A stretch of DNA of 64,000 bases, from assembly GCF_020829665.1 (NCBI RefSeq), contig NZ_JAIVFT010000003.1, positions 372,001-436,000 of the forward strand, in the 5' to 3' direction. The number at the start of each line of letters is the position of its first letter. The stretch's first letter is position 1. The position numbers and the translations under genes are program-made. The notes under the pieces were generated by a model. That model made no database searches, was not told the origin of the DNA, and saw nothing but the letters and a program-made list of their open reading frames with translations. Positions 18,072 through 27,515 of this stretch are shown here, in pieces. The stretch comes from Nostoc sp. CHAB 5824 (GTDB lineage: Bacteria > Cyanobacteriota > Cyanobacteriia > Cyanobacteriales > Nostocaceae).

Positions 18072-18155
18072 GTTGACAGTTGACAGTTGACAGTTAACCG
18101 TCAGCGGTCAACGAACTTAGGAAGTGACTGTGTAATTTAAAAGCGTAATAGCTTA
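18072..18155 (+). repeat. Dispersed repeat, module B (copy 1)
   Basis: TTGACAG heptamers followed by TTAACCGTCAGCGGTCAACG and GTGACTGTGTAATTTAAAAG, ending GCGTAATAGCTTA. Its reverse complement recurs at 44881-44964. The end GCGTAATAGCTTA resembles the end of module A. Confidence 0.9.
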
Positions 18156-18215
18156 TCACGTCAAGAAGATTGATGACAATGCCTTTACGATCGCTGGATA
18201 GATCAGGTGAGGATG

Positions 18216-20051
18216 TCAATCAATCTTCAAGTTGAAAGGCAAGCGGGCATAAACTCCCCGTGGATCGTTCATCTTTTGCAAAATCTCTACTTCCTGTTGC
18301 AGTTTCTGGAATTCAGCGGTGAGGGGATTAGATTGTTTGAGTTGCGCCGCCTCAATTCCTAAAGCAGTCTGCGCCTCTTCAATTGCACGTCCAAAAAAGC
18401 GTTCTCCGAAACTGCTAGTGCGAGGATATTCTTGCACTTCCCAGTCTTCTCCTAGTTTCGCCTGCTTGGCAGCATATGCGATCGCAGTATTTAAACCGCC
18501 AATTTCATCCACCAAACCAATTTCTTTCGCCGCTACACCCGACCAAACCCGTCCTTGGGCAATTTCCGCTACTTTTTGTTCTGGGAGTTTGCGACCTTGA
18601 GAAACTTTATTCAGAAAGATATTATAAATACGGTTAACACTACGCTGATAAAGTGCTAACTCTTGGGGCGATTTCGGACGCGAAACTGTTTGACTATCAG
18701 CATAGGTTCCAGTTTTCACAGAATCCCAGGTAATGCCATTATCATTGGCCAGCTTTGCACCATTAAATAGCACCCCAAACACACCTATTGAACCTGTAAT
18801 AGTATTTGGTTCGGCAAAAATGCGGTTAGAGTCGCTCGCAATCCAATAACCACCAGAGGCGGCGACATCACCCATTGACACTACAACTGGTTTGGCCTCA
18901 CGAGTTAATTTCACTTCTCGCTGCATGACTTCGGCTGCGGTAGCGCTACCACCGGGGCTATTAATCCGTAAAACAACAGCCTTCACATCCTTATCTTGTC
19001 GAAGTCTGTTGAAGATTTTCGCAAAGCGATCGCCTCCTACTTGCCCATCTTCTCCTTTACCATCAACAATCTCGCCCTCAGCATAAACAACGGCAATTTG
19101 ATTTTTTGAGTTACGTTCTACACCCAAAGATTTGCCGGAAACTTCTGCATAGCTATTCAGGCTAATTTGTCGAAATGTTTTGTCGTCTTTATCGCTATTT
19201 GTCAACTTTTTGAGGTCAGTTACCACTTGATCGGAGTATGCTACTCGATCAACTAAACCGCTGGTTTTGGCTTGTGTGGCTTCCAGTAGTGCCTGATTAT
19301 CTGCGATCGCTTGCAGCTGGTTAGGTTCAATTTTCCGACTTGCGCCTACAACAGTGCGCCACTCTCCCCAAACATCATTTAACAATTTCTGAGTTTGTTC
19401 GCGGTTTTCTGGACTCAACTTTGTCAGGATAAACGGTTCAACAGCTCCCTTAAATTTCCCTACCCGCACGACTTGAACACCAATACCATACTTCTGCAAT
19501 GCTCCTGCTAAGAACATCGGTTGTGAACTCAAACCGTTGACTTCCATCATTCCCAGAGGATTAAGTACAACGGAATCTGCCACTGAACTAAGGTAATATT
19601 CCTTTTCACTCCAATCACTGCCATAAGCCACAATCTTTTTCCCAGCGGCGCGAAACTCCTCCAGCGCTTTCCGAATTTCTTTAAGGGAGGCATAGCCGAC
19701 GTTACTAGCTTCGCTTGTACGTGTTCCATCTAAGTAGATCCCGACAATTCGCGGATCGCGTCGCGCTTTCTCCAAAGTTTCCACAACTTTGCGGAGTGCC
19801 ATTCTATCTTCATCTACACCTGATATTGTGTTTTGAAACAGTTCGCCTGAACTAGGTTCGCCATCAGTAATTTTCATCGATAAGTCAAAAACCAACACTG
19901 ACTTATTTTTCACATTTGGCCCAGTATCTTTAGAGGAAGTAGCAGCCAATATCAGCAAAAATAGTCCAGTGGTTCCCAAACCACCGAAAATAATTAGTCC
20001 TAGTAAAGTGCCAACTAAACTAGCAAAAGTTTGTTTGATAAAATTACGCAT
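18216..20051 (-). CDS. sppA: Signal peptide peptidase SppA (long form)
   Basis: 611 residues, the size of the double-domain (67K) SppA of cyanobacteria and E. coli. A transmembrane anchor lies at residues 11-36. The catalytic Lys is K201 in RVGKFKGAVEPF and the nucleophile Ser is S399 in MGDVAASGGYW, the Ser/Lys dyad split across the two repeats as in E. coli (K209/S409). It should digest cleaved signal peptides in the membrane; in cyanobacteria SppA1 is also linked to degradation of antenna proteins under light acclimation. Its ATG lies inside a TAACTAATAACTAATG heptamer-type repeat, so the 5' boundary is repeat-derived. It is followed on the same strand, upstream, by the IPP isomerase gene 61 bp away. 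Confidence 0.92.
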   Translation of the reverse strand: MRNFIKQTFASLVGTLLGLIIFGGLGTTGLFLLILAATSSKDTGPNVKNKSVLVFDLSMKITDGEPSSGELFQNTISGVDEDRMALRKVVETLEKARRDPRIVGIYLDGTRTSEASNVGYASLKEIRKALEEFRAAGKKIVAYGSDWSEKEYYLSSVADSVVLNPLGMMEVNGLSSQPMFLAGALQKYGIGVQVVRVGKFKGAVEPFILTKLSPENREQTQKLLNDVWGEWRTVVGASRKIEPNQLQAIADNQALLEATQAKTSGLVDRVAYSDQVVTDLKKLTNSDKDDKTFRQISLNSYAEVSGKSLGVERNSKNQIAVVYAEGEIVDGKGEDGQVGGDRFAKIFNRLRQDKDVKAVVLRINSPGGSATAAEVMQREVKLTREAKPVVVSMGDVAASGGYWIASDSNRIFAEPNTITGSIGVFGVLFNGAKLANDNGITWDSVKTGTYADSQTVSRPKSPQELALYQRSVNRIYNIFLNKVSQGRKLPEQKVAEIAQGRVWSGVAAKEIGLVDEIGGLNTAIAYAAKQAKLGEDWEVQEYPRTSSFGERFFGRAIEEAQTALGIEAAQLKQSNPLTAEFQKLQQEVEILQKMNDPRGVYARLPFNLKID

Positions 20052-20112
20052 TAGTTATTAGTTATTGGGAATTGGGCATTTACAAATGACAAAGGACAAA
20101 TGACCTATTTAC

Positions 20113-21162
20113 CTATTCTATGCGCTGTAAACTATCAGAGTGCTTTAACTCAGATAAGGTGGCGTTGCCAGTGCAGAATAATACCGTGGTGATTTCGGCG
20201 ATTAATACTTCAGCGAGTTCGGCAACTGCTGTCTCTGATATTGCTGCTGCTTGCAGGAAAGGCATGGCTAAACCAGCTATATCTGCTCCCAAAGCGATCG
20301 CAGCTGCAACATCCAATCCATGACGCAAACCTCCCGAAGCAATTAAGGGTACATTTGGAGCGATCGCTCTAATAGTTGTAATGCACTCTGCCGTCGGTAA
20401 ACCCCAATCTGCAAACGTCCTCCCTAAGCGACGTTGTAAGGGATTTTCTGCCCGTTCACTTTCTACTTTTGCCCAAGAAGTACCCCCCGCACCAGCTACA
20501 TCAATTGCTGCTACTCCAGCGGCAATAAGCTTGTTGGCGATCGCTGCTGAAATGCCGTTACCAACTTCCTTCGCAATTACTGGCACTGGCATTTTACCGC
20601 ACAAATCAGATATTTTGTCAAGCAAACCCCGAAAATTAGTATCACCTTTGGGTTGAATGCACTCTTGTAGAGGGTTAATGTGTAAAATCAGGGCATCAGC
20701 CTCTAAGATATCAACTACCCGCAAACATTCATCTAAGCCGTACTTATAGTTAAGTTGCACAGCTCCCAAGTTTGCAAATAGCAGAACATCGGGCGCATAC
20801 TTGCGGACAGCAAAAGTATCAGCTACCTGGGGTTTTTCTACCGCTACTCGCTGGGAACCGACACCCATTGCAATTTTGTAGTGTTGCGCGACTTGGGCCA
20901 AACGTTGGTTAATGATTGCGGCTTGTTCTGTTCCGCCAGTCATGGAAGAAATTAACAAGGGTGCGCCAAGGTGTTTCCCCAGGAAAGTTGTACTGATATC
21001 AATATCGTCGTGGTTGAGTTCGGGTAAGCAAGAATGGGTGAAGCGATAACGTTCCAGTCCATTAGTGATTTGGTGAGACTGAACATCTTCCTCTAAACAG
21101 ATCCGAATGTGATCGGCTTTGCGATTCTGAGTTTGTGCAGAGATGTTGGTAGGGGCGTTCAC
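20113..21162 (-). CDS. fni: Isopentenyl-diphosphate delta-isomerase, type 2
   Basis: 349 residues of the FMN-dependent type 2 IPP isomerase family. Motifs: [15 protein letters not shown] near the N-terminus, [37 protein letters not shown] with the conserved Gln/Glu of the active site, [26 protein letters not shown] and [20 protein letters not shown] for FMN phosphate binding. It interconverts IPP and DMAPP for carotenoids, chlorophyll phytol and quinones. It lies just upstream of sppA in the same direction, possibly co-transcribed by proximity only. Confidence 0.93.
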   Translation of the reverse strand: MNAPTNISAQTQNRKADHIRICLEEDVQSHQITNGLERYRFTHSCLPELNHDDIDISTTFLGKHLGAPLLISSMTGGTEQAAIINQRLAQVAQHYKIAMGVGSQRVAVEKPQVADTFAVRKYAPDVLLFANLGAVQLNYKYGLDECLRVVDILEADALILHINPLQECIQPKGDTNFRGLLDKISDLCGKMPVPVIAKEVGNGISAAIANKLIAAGVAAIDVAGAGGTSWAKVESERAENPLQRRLGRTFADWGLPTAECITTIRAIAPNVPLIASGGLRHGLDVAAAIALGADIAGLAMPFLQAAAISETAVAELAEVLIAEITTVLFCTGNATLSELKHSDSLQRIE

Positions 21163-21315
21163 TGATAGGTATGGCTAAAAGTATTGGCTTGCGATCGCTA
21201 TTGTTACATTGTCTGCAACCGTATTTGTATAACAAAATTATTTATTTTCGCTATGTTTAGGGTACGGTACGCTATTGATAAGATACTCATTCGCCCTTTT
21301 TGTGAGTTAATTAAT

Positions 21316-21903
21316 ATGGTTTTACAAACAGAAAAGCGCTACTACACCCCAGAAGAATATTTGGAATTAGAAGAAAAAGCTGAATATAAAAATGAATACA
21401 GGGACGGAGAAATTATACCTATGACAGGGGGAACAACTAACCACAACAAAATTGCACTTGATTTTTGTCGCAAGTTTCCCCTGACAGTCCAAGGCCAAGC
21501 TTATGACATATATATGGCTGATGTTAAAGTATCAATACCTCGTTATCGCCTTTATACTTATCCTGATATTATAGTCATCAAAGGTAAGCCTATTTATGAG
21601 GGAACAGGTACAACAACTATTACTAATCCCTTATTAATTGTTGAAGTTTTATCAAATTCAACTAAAAGCTATGATAAAACAGATAAGTTTAAATATTATC
21701 GTTCAATTCCTAGTTTTCAAGAATATATTATGATTGACCAGTATAGTTTTGCTGTGGAACAATTTGCAAAGCAAGCAGAAGGTCAATGGATTTTTAAGGA
21801 ATATGAAGGTAAAGATGCAGTTTTAGTCTTAGATTCTATCGATTTTCAAATTGCCTTGCGTGATATTTACGAACGGGTTAATTTTGAGTTGATTGAAGAA
21901 TAA
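21316..21903 (+). CDS. Uma2-family (DUF820) putative restriction-like nuclease
   Basis: 195 residues from ATG 21316 (MVLQTEKRYYTPEEYLELEE); the open frame runs 44 codons further upstream but the domain begins here. The PD-(D/E)XK core is seen in YTYPDIIVIKG and NPLLIVEVLSNSTKSYDKTDKF, with E and K as the second half of the active site. Uma2 genes are present in dozens of copies in filamentous cyanobacteria and their role is not established. No lesion is visible. Confidence 0.88.
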   Translation: MVLQTEKRYYTPEEYLELEEKAEYKNEYRDGEIIPMTGGTTNHNKIALDFCRKFPLTVQGQAYDIYMADVKVSIPRYRLYTYPDIIVIKGKPIYEGTGTTTITNPLLIVEVLSNSTKSYDKTDKFKYYRSIPSFQEYIMIDQYSFAVEQFAKQAEGQWIFKEYEGKDAVLVLDSIDFQIALRDIYERVNFELIEE

Positions 21904-22109
21904 AACCCCCGCGGTTGATTTGAACCCTTACCGAGAAGGGTAGTTTCTACTAATGGATGCCTACTTTAAATAGTATTCTCACTAGTGACACTTCAACTTG
22001 GGAGTGTTAGGAATCTTGATGTTTTTTGTGGTTTAAAGCTGATTCAACACTGAATCGTCTGCCAAACAATGGGCATCATTCACCGTGAATGATGCCTACT
22101 TGTTACTCA

Positions 22110-22502
22110 TTATGCCGTCTGTGTAGAAGCCGCTTTTAACTCTGCGGTGGATTTTATCCGCGTAATGCTGGCTTTACGAATGCGATCGCTCTTGCGTACT
22201 CCACCTGTCATCTCGTATTCCCGGCTGTCTTTACCATACTTCAACGCTACACCACTGACTAAGCGCTCTGAGGTTTCCCGAATGGTCTTTTCAAGGGTTT
22301 CTATTTTTGCCTTTGCTGAGTCAATGGTAGTTAGCATCATATTATACTCGTCAATCTGGCTGCGGAGTTGCCCGATTAACTCAGTTAAATGGTTTAAACT
22401 TATGGAATCACCAAAGTCAAGGTTGGAATTAATCGATTTAAATCCGATTACTCTCTGTTCGGTTTTTTCTAGCACGGGAGAGGTTCTTTTTTGGCGTGGC
22501 AT
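22110..22502 (-). CDS. Hypothetical coiled-coil protein
   Basis: 130 residues from ATG 22502 (MPRQKRTSPVLEKTEQRV). The middle part, LNHLTELIGQLRSQIDEYNMM through AKIETLEKTIRETSERL, has heptad character of a coiled coil, and the ends are basic and Lys/Arg-rich. The C-terminal section (GVRKSDRIRKASITRI) is basic and could bind nucleic acid. I do not recognise a family. It lies between the Uma2 gene and the 21-bp minisatellite in an accessory region. Confidence 0.55.
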   Translation of the reverse strand: MPRQKRTSPVLEKTEQRVIGFKSINSNLDFGDSISLNHLTELIGQLRSQIDEYNMMLTTIDSAKAKIETLEKTIRETSERLVSGVALKYGKDSREYEMTGGVRKSDRIRKASITRIKSTAELKAASTQTA

Positions 22503-22637
22503 CAATGTAGACTTTTTACTAAACTTTATCTTTCTAGAGTGTCTCAATGGAACAGTATAGTGGTTCAGTAAAACTTGCAAAAAAAGGTATTTTTTGTAAT
22601 AAGATTGGATTGCTAGCTCAGTAATTACACGACAATA

Positions 22638-22868
22638 AACTTGTGTTCTGAACGAATGAACTTGTGTTCTGAACGAATGAACTTGTGTTCTGAACGAATG
22701 AACTTGTGTTCTGAACGAATGAACTTGTGTTCTGAACGAATGAACTTGTGTTCTGAACGAATGAACTTGTGTTCTGGACGAATGGGCTTGTGTTCTAGAC
22801 GAATGGGCTTGTGTTCTGGACGAATGGGCTTGTGTTCTGGACGAATGGGCTTGTGTTCTGAACTAACA
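22638..22868. repeat. 21-bp minisatellite, eleven units
   Basis: Eleven head-to-tail units of AACTTGTGTTCTGAACGAAT+G. Units 1-7 begin AAC and the last four begin GGC, so two sub-families occur in blocks; the last unit is truncated. Because 21 is a multiple of three, a forward frame stays open (NLCSERM repeats), but no ribosome-binding site precedes it and the frame ends shortly after the array. Confidence 0.95.
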
Positions 22869-22870
22869 AG

Positions 22871-22897
22871 AGAGACGCGATAAATCGCCGTCTCTAC
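22871..22897. repeat. REP-like palindrome (imperfect)
   Basis: AGAGACGCGAT-AA-ATCGCCGTCTCT, one bulge in the stem. Member of the GACGCGAT/ATCGCGTC family also at 23024, 27370, 27516, 27982 and 43742. Confidence 0.8.
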
Positions 22898-23023
22898 AAA
22901 GCGTTTTTGTCATCTATTATAATTTTTATCAAAAAACCTAATCCGAACCGGATTGCACGCAATCGAGAAACGCCATATTTATACCAATTTGAAAAAAGAA
23001 CATAACAAATAGACCATTTGTAG

Positions 23024-23043
23024 AGACGCGATTCATCGCGTCT
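23024..23043. repeat. REP-like palindrome
   Basis: AGACGCGAT-TC-ATCGCGTCT, perfect 9-bp arms around a TC spacer, upstream of the NACHT gene. Confidence 0.9.
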
Positions 23044-23143
23044 TAAACCAAGGATGTGTTGCAATCATTAATTGAATTTGAATTGGTATTAGATTTTTTC
23101 ACGCAATTAAACCGGATTCCTGTATAACAACCAATATAGCCAC

Positions 23144-23171
23144 AGCCCCTCTTTGCTTGCAGAGAGGGGCT
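23144..23171 (-). terminator. GC-rich hairpin next to a small minus-strand frame
   Basis: AGCCCCTCT and AGAGGGGCT form perfect 9-bp arms around a 10-nt loop. It lies 8 bp past the stop of the minus-strand frame 23179-23433. There is no T run after it on either strand, so terminator function is uncertain. Confidence 0.35.
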
Positions 23172-23178
23172 TGTGATA

Positions 23179-23433
23179 TTATTCATCCTCAGAACGGCGA
23201 TGTGTGGGTAACAGGCTTTTTTTTTGTTTTTCTTGCAAATTGCTGGCTTGTTTCAGGACTGGAATACACTGGTTAATTATCCAGATTAAAACCTCGATTG
23301 GGGAGTCTCCTTGCTGAAGGCGGTTTTCGGCATTTACGCCAATTAGCATTGTTTGCAGAATTAGTAAAAAAGCGTAGGCGTAGCCCGTCGTAGACATCGC
23401 TCTTTGACTTGGATTTTGACGCTTGTTTTTCAT
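23179..23433 (-). CDS. Possible small gene carrying an interspersed repeat
   Basis: 85 codons from ATG 23433 (MKNKRQNPSQRAMS). The N-terminal part is encoded by the genus-type repeat at 23371-23400 (AGCGTAGGCGTAGCCCGTCG), giving RAMSTTGYAYAF. Downstream residues (LQTMLIGVNAENRLQQGDS, IEVLIWIINQCIPVLKQ) look like a plausible helical protein. It may be a remnant of a longer gene into which the repeat inserted; I recognise no family, and coding status is uncertain. Confidence 0.3.
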   Translation of the reverse strand: MKNKRQNPSQRAMSTTGYAYAFLLILQTMLIGVNAENRLQQGDSPIEVLIWIINQCIPVLKQASNLQEKQKKSLLPTHRRSEDE

Positions 23434-23593
23434 TTCGTACCACCTGGATGAGTTGTTGAATACAGCATCTCTTTGGGGTGGTGAACGCAATCAAGGCGGA
23501 TAAAATCTCGTTAAAATCAGGAATACATGGGTTTGAGGTGGTACATTCAATTAGGGGTAGCCCCAAACTTTTTGGGATTTGTCTTCGACTGTC

Positions 23594-26500
23594 ATGCCGA
23601 AAAAGACTTACGGTTCTCAAATAAAAGCACGGGTGAAACGTCTTTTAGAGGCTTTGCTTGATTTCGCCAATTGGGAATTTGAAGACAGTAAGTTTGATAT
23701 TAAGTTCAAGTGGGAAGCAGAAAACAGTGCCAACCCGAAGCTGATAATCGAGACAACCCTGGTAGCTTTGGAATATCTGACAGAGAAAGATAAATATCCA
23801 GGTAAGTTAAGCAAACCGCAAATTCGAGAAGCGCTGAAGCTGCTGAAAGATTTTTTGACGATTCTGGAGGACAACCGCACCCAAATTCAGGGTGTTGATA
23901 TTTGGCACTTTACGCTGGTACTGTGGTCAAAGGATAAGAAAAAGAACCTAGATCAATTTGAACAGGCATGGGAAGCTAATAGACCAGAAAAATCTAAAGC
24001 TTTACAGGCGAATTCCCAGAAATCACACGAGTCTTACTGGCAAGAAATCTGCGGCGCTATGCTGGAAAAGCACAAGCGTCTCACCACAAATGAGTTGCTG
24101 TTTGCTGATGAAGAGATGAAATTTGAGCTAGAGGCAATTCATGTCCCTTTAGCATTGGTGGAGCGTAACAAACCGAAGAAGTGCAGCGAGGATATTTCCG
24201 CAGAACAAGGTTCGCAACTTTACGAACCGAGTTATGAAGAGAAGCAGCGATTTGAACATGGGGCTTTTTTAGAGCAAATTATCGGTGATGGTGTTGGTAA
24301 AACTCAAGGACACCGCATCGCTTTAATTGGGGAACCGGGTGCGGGAAAAACTACTCAGTTGCAAACTATAGCTTTTTGGATATTAGACAATAATCTGGGT
24401 TTACCAATTTGGATTTCTTTGGCAGACTTGCAAGGAAAGAGTGTAAAAGATTATCTCCTGAAAGATTGGCTAGACGATGCTTTAGAGCCAGTAGAAGATG
24501 TAACAGAAGAAGAGAAAAAGGCTTTAGCTGATTTATTCAAAAATAATCGTGTGTGGTTGTTGTTAGATGCAGCAGATGAAATGTCTTCACTCCAACCATT
24601 AACTGAAATTTCCCAGCAGTTGACGGGATGGGTGAAACATGCGCGGGTTGTGCTGACTTGTCGGGTGAATGTTTGGGAAGCAAACGCCAACGCTTTAGAA
24701 AATTTTGAGACATATCGGTTACTCAATTTTGAATATCCGCGACAAGTGCAAGAGTTTATTGGGCGTTGGTTTCACAACAAGGATGCAGACAAAGGGGAAA
24801 GATTATGGCAGGAATTAGATAAAGCTGAACGTCAGCGCATCCAAGATTTAGTTAAAAATCCTTTGCGGTTGGCGCTGTTGTGTAGCACTTGGCAAGGTTC
24901 CGATCAAGGTTTACCGGAAACTAAAGCTGGACTTTATCAGCAGTTTGTGGAAGAGGTTTATAAGTGGAAAGAAAACCGCTTCCCTACCACCGAACAGCAG
25001 CAAGATGAATTAAACGCTGCGTTGGGACGTTTGGCAAAACGGGCAATTGATCAAGAAACGTCACGCTTTCGGCTACGACATAAGTTTGTGCGTGAGGTAT
25101 TAGGTGATGCAAAACAGCAAAATTCTTTATTTTGGTTAGCGTTAAAGTTGGGATGGCTAAATGAAGTTGGAGTGGCTGCGGAATCAGCAACGAAAGAGAA
25201 AGTTTACGCTTTCTACCATCCCACATTTGAGGAATATTTTGCAGCGTTAGCGATCAATGATTGGCACGAGTTTCTGAATCATGTTCCCGACAACCCCGCA
25301 CTAGGCGTTTATCGCATTTTTGCCCCGCAGTGGAAAGAGGTGATTTTGCTGTGGTTGGGACGTGAGGATGTGGGGAGAGAGAAGAAGGAAGAGTTTATTC
25401 AGGCGTTAGTAGAATTTGATGATGGGTGCGGAGAATGCAGAGCTATTGATAGAGTCAGAAGGGGATTTTACGAGTTTCGCGCTTATTTTCTCGCTGCTGC
25501 GGGGGTTGATGAGTGGAAAAATTCTTGCAACGCAGATGCTATTGTGGCGGAAATAGTTAAATGGGGCTTTGGCGAGTTTAAGGTTGAGCAAAACAAGCGG
25601 GTAGAATTTCTCACACCAATCGCAGAGGGAGCAAAGACAGCACTGCCTCAGACAAATCGCATAGAAGCGATCGCTGCCTTGGTGGAGTTAATTGGCAATC
25701 CACAACTGGATAATGATACCCGAAAGCAAGCGGCAGAAAGCTTAGGGAAAATTGGCTCTGGCAACCAAAAAGCGATTGATGCTTTAGTGGAGTTAATCGG
25801 CAATCCACAACTGGATGATCATACCCGATGGCAAGCGGCAGAAAGCTTAGGGGAAATTGACCTTGGCAACCAAAAAGCGATTGATGCTTTAGTGGAGTTA
25901 ATCGGCAAACCACAACTGGATGATTATACCCGATGGCTAGCGGCAGAAAGCTTAGAGAAAATTGGCTCTGGCAACCAAAAAGCGATTGATGCTTTGGTGG
26001 AGTTAATCGGCAAACCACAACTGGATAATGATACCCGATGGCTAGCGGCATATAGCTTAGGGAAAATTGACCCTGGCAACCAAAAAGCGATTGATGCGTT
26101 GGTGGAGTTAATCGGCAAACCACAACTGGATGATTATACCCGAAGCCTAACGGCATCTAGCTTAGGGGAAATTGGCTCTGGCAACCAAAAAGCGATTGAT
26201 GCTTTGGTGGAGTTAATCGGCAAACCACAACTGGATAATGATACCCGAAGCCTAGTGGCATCTAGCTTAGGGGAAATTGACCCTGGCAACCAAAAAGCGA
26301 TTGATGCTTTGGTGGAGTTAATCGGCAAACCACAACTGGATGATCAGACCCGAAGGCTAGCGGCACATAGCTTAGGAGAAATTGACCCTAGCAACCAAAA
26401 AGCAATTGATGCTTTGGTGGAGTTAATCGGCAAACCACAACTGGATGATCAGACCCGAAGGCTAGCGGCACATAGCTTAGGAGAAATTGACCCTAACAAC

Positions 26501-27307
26501 CAAAAAGCAATTGATGCTTTGGTGGAGTTAATCGGCAAACCACAACTGGATGATTATACCCGATGGCAAGCGGCATTTAGCTTAGAGAAAATTGGCTCTG
26601 GCAACCAAAAAGCGATTGATGCTTTGGTGGAGTTAATCGGCAAACCACAACTGGATGATCATACCCGAAGCCTAGCGGCATCTAGCTTAGGGAAAATTGG
26701 CTCTGGCAACCAAAAAGCGATTGATGCTTTAGTGGAGTTAATCGGCAAACCACAACTGGATGATCATACCCGAAGGCAAGCGGCATCTAGCTTAGGGAAA
26801 ATTGGCTCTGGCAACCAAAAAGCGATTGATGCTTTAGTGGAGTTAATCGGCAAACCACAACTGGATGATACTACCCGAAGGCAAGCGGCATCTATCTTAG
26901 GGGAAATTGGCTCTGGCAACCAAAAAGCGATTGATGCGTTGGTGGAGTTAATCGGCAAACCACAACTGGATGATACTACCCGAAGCCTAGCGGCACACAG
27001 CTTAGGGGAAATTGGCTCTGGCAACCAAAAAGCGATTGATGCGTTGGTGGAGTTAATCGGCAAACCACAACTGGATGATTATATCCGAAGGCTAGCGGCA
27101 GAAAGCTTAGAGAAAATTATGTTAGAGGAACAGATGCCGAGTGTTGTCACCATGTTGAAGGATGACTTATCACCTGAAACTTACGAAAAGGACTTTGAGC
27201 GATTTGATAATTGCTACAAAGTTATCTGGAAGTGCGCCCAAAGTATGCCTTACCCCGCTTTTTATCAAGCTTGGCATCAACAAGAGAAAGTGAAAGATGG
27301 AGAGTAG
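23594..27307 (+). CDS. NACHT NTPase with 14 near-identical HEAT repeats
   Basis: 1237 residues from ATG 23594 (MPKKTYGSQIKARVKRLLEA); an open frame from 23579 uses TTG. Three parts: (i) a helical N-terminal region of about 230 residues, probably an effector or adaptor domain, not recognised; (ii) a NACHT/STAND NTPase with Walker A G246-EPGAGKTT, Walker B ending D325 (VWLLLDAADEM), sensor-type VVLTCRVNVW, the downstream helical NACHT part (VKNPLRLALLCSTW, GLPETKAGLYQQF) and YHPTFEEYFAA; (iii) fourteen 35-residue PBS-lyase-type HEAT repeats (about residues 691-1180) with consensus KAIDALVELIGKPQLDD-x-TR, then a capping tail. STAND NTPases with superstructure-forming repeats act as ligand-triggered switches; bacterial NACHT proteins include antiphage proteins. 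Repeats vary mainly at positions 18, 21, 22 and 25. The gene is flanked by REP-like palindromes on both sides and by a broken RAYT. A single-gene recognition and effector system is inferred. Confidence 0.9.
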   Translation: MPKKTYGSQIKARVKRLLEALLDFANWEFEDSKFDIKFKWEAENSANPKLIIETTLVALEYLTEKDKYPGKLSKPQIREALKLLKDFLTILEDNRTQIQGVDIWHFTLVLWSKDKKKNLDQFEQAWEANRPEKSKALQANSQKSHESYWQEICGAMLEKHKRLTTNELLFADEEMKFELEAIHVPLALVERNKPKKCSEDISAEQGSQLYEPSYEEKQRFEHGAFLEQIIGDGVGKTQGHRIALIGEPGAGKTTQLQTIAFWILDNNLGLPIWISLADLQGKSVKDYLLKDWLDDALEPVEDVTEEEKKALADLFKNNRVWLLLDAADEMSSLQPLTEISQQLTGWVKHARVVLTCRVNVWEANANALENFETYRLLNFEYPRQVQEFIGRWFHNKDADKGERLWQELDKAERQRIQDLVKNPLRLALLCSTWQGSDQGLPETKAGLYQQFVEEVYKWKENRFPTTEQQQDELNAALGRLAKRAIDQETSRFRLRHKFVREVLGDAKQQNSLFWLALKLGWLNEVGVAAESATKEKVYAFYHPTFEEYFAALAINDWHEFLNHVPDNPALGVYRIFAPQWKEVILLWLGREDVGREKKEEFIQALVEFDDGCGECRAIDRVRRGFYEFRAYFLAAAGVDEWKNSCNADAIVAEIVKWGFGEFKVEQNKRVEFLTPIAEGAKTALPQTNRIEAIAALVELIGNPQLDNDTRKQAAESLGKIGSGNQKAIDALVELIGNPQLDDHTRWQAAESLGEIDLGNQKAIDALVELIGKPQLDDYTRWLAAESLEKIGSGNQKAIDALVELIGKPQLDNDTRWLAAYSLGKIDPGNQKAIDALVELIGKPQLDDYTRSLTASSLGEIGSGNQKAIDALVELIGKPQLDNDTRSLVASSLGEIDPGNQKAIDALVELIGKPQLDDQTRRLAAHSLGEIDPSNQKAIDALVELIGKPQLDDQTRRLAAHSLGEIDPNNQKAIDALVELIGKPQLDDYTRWQAAFSLEKIGSGNQKAIDALVELIGKPQLDDHTRSLAASSLGKIGSGNQKAIDALVELIGKPQLDDHTRRQAASSLGKIGSGNQKAIDALVELIGKPQLDDTTRRQAASILGEIGSGNQKAIDALVELIGKPQLDDTTRSLAAHSLGEIGSGNQKAIDALVELIGKPQLDDYIRRLAAESLEKIMLEEQMPSVVTMLKDDLSPETYEKDFERFDNCYKVIWKCAQSMPYPAFYQAWHQQEKVKDGE
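25664..27133 (+). repeat. 105-bp coding repeat array (14 units)
   Basis: Fourteen units of 105 bp, each encoding one HEAT repeat, begin at 25664 and every 105 bp after. Units 2-14 start AAAGCGATTGATGC or AAAGCAATTGATGC. Most of each unit is identical in DNA; changes cluster in the codons before and after ACCCGA and before AGCTTAG. Synonymous changes outside those codons are few (TTAGTG/TTGGTG). Confidence 0.97.
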
Positions 27308-27367
27308 GAAAGAAAAATACTTCCTCCAACCAAAACATAAGCGAAATGTAGAAGCAGCAATCCCTTG

Positions 27368-27392
27368 TAAAGACGCGATTCATCCCATCTCG
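27368..27392. repeat. REP-like palindrome, degenerate
   Basis: AAGACGCGATTCATCCCATCT: the left arm is intact and the right arm has two to three changes. Downstream of the NACHT gene. Confidence 0.7.
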
Positions 27393-27515
27393 TAAGCGTT
27401 TCATAAATCTATCGCGTCCGATATTTCCGCAATCTAGGGAATGCGATCGCCCCTGCTAAAACAGATATTGTACACAGAATAGAAATGCGATCGTTTTTGC
27501 GATCGCCCCTTGTAG

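Noticed and set aside
21904..22109. Possible tRNA suggested by GATTTGAACCC at about 21916
   Set aside because: No acceptor stem or anticodon arm can be formed around it.
22638..22868. Possible CRISPR array
   Set aside because: Units are directly adjacent with no unique spacers and no cas genes are nearby.
22641..22883. 80-codon frame across the 21-bp minisatellite
   Set aside because: It exists because the repeat length is a multiple of three; no start signal and no similarity.
25611..27063. Long minus-strand frames with repeating peptides opposite the HEAT array
   Set aside because: Antisense shadows of the 105-bp repeats.
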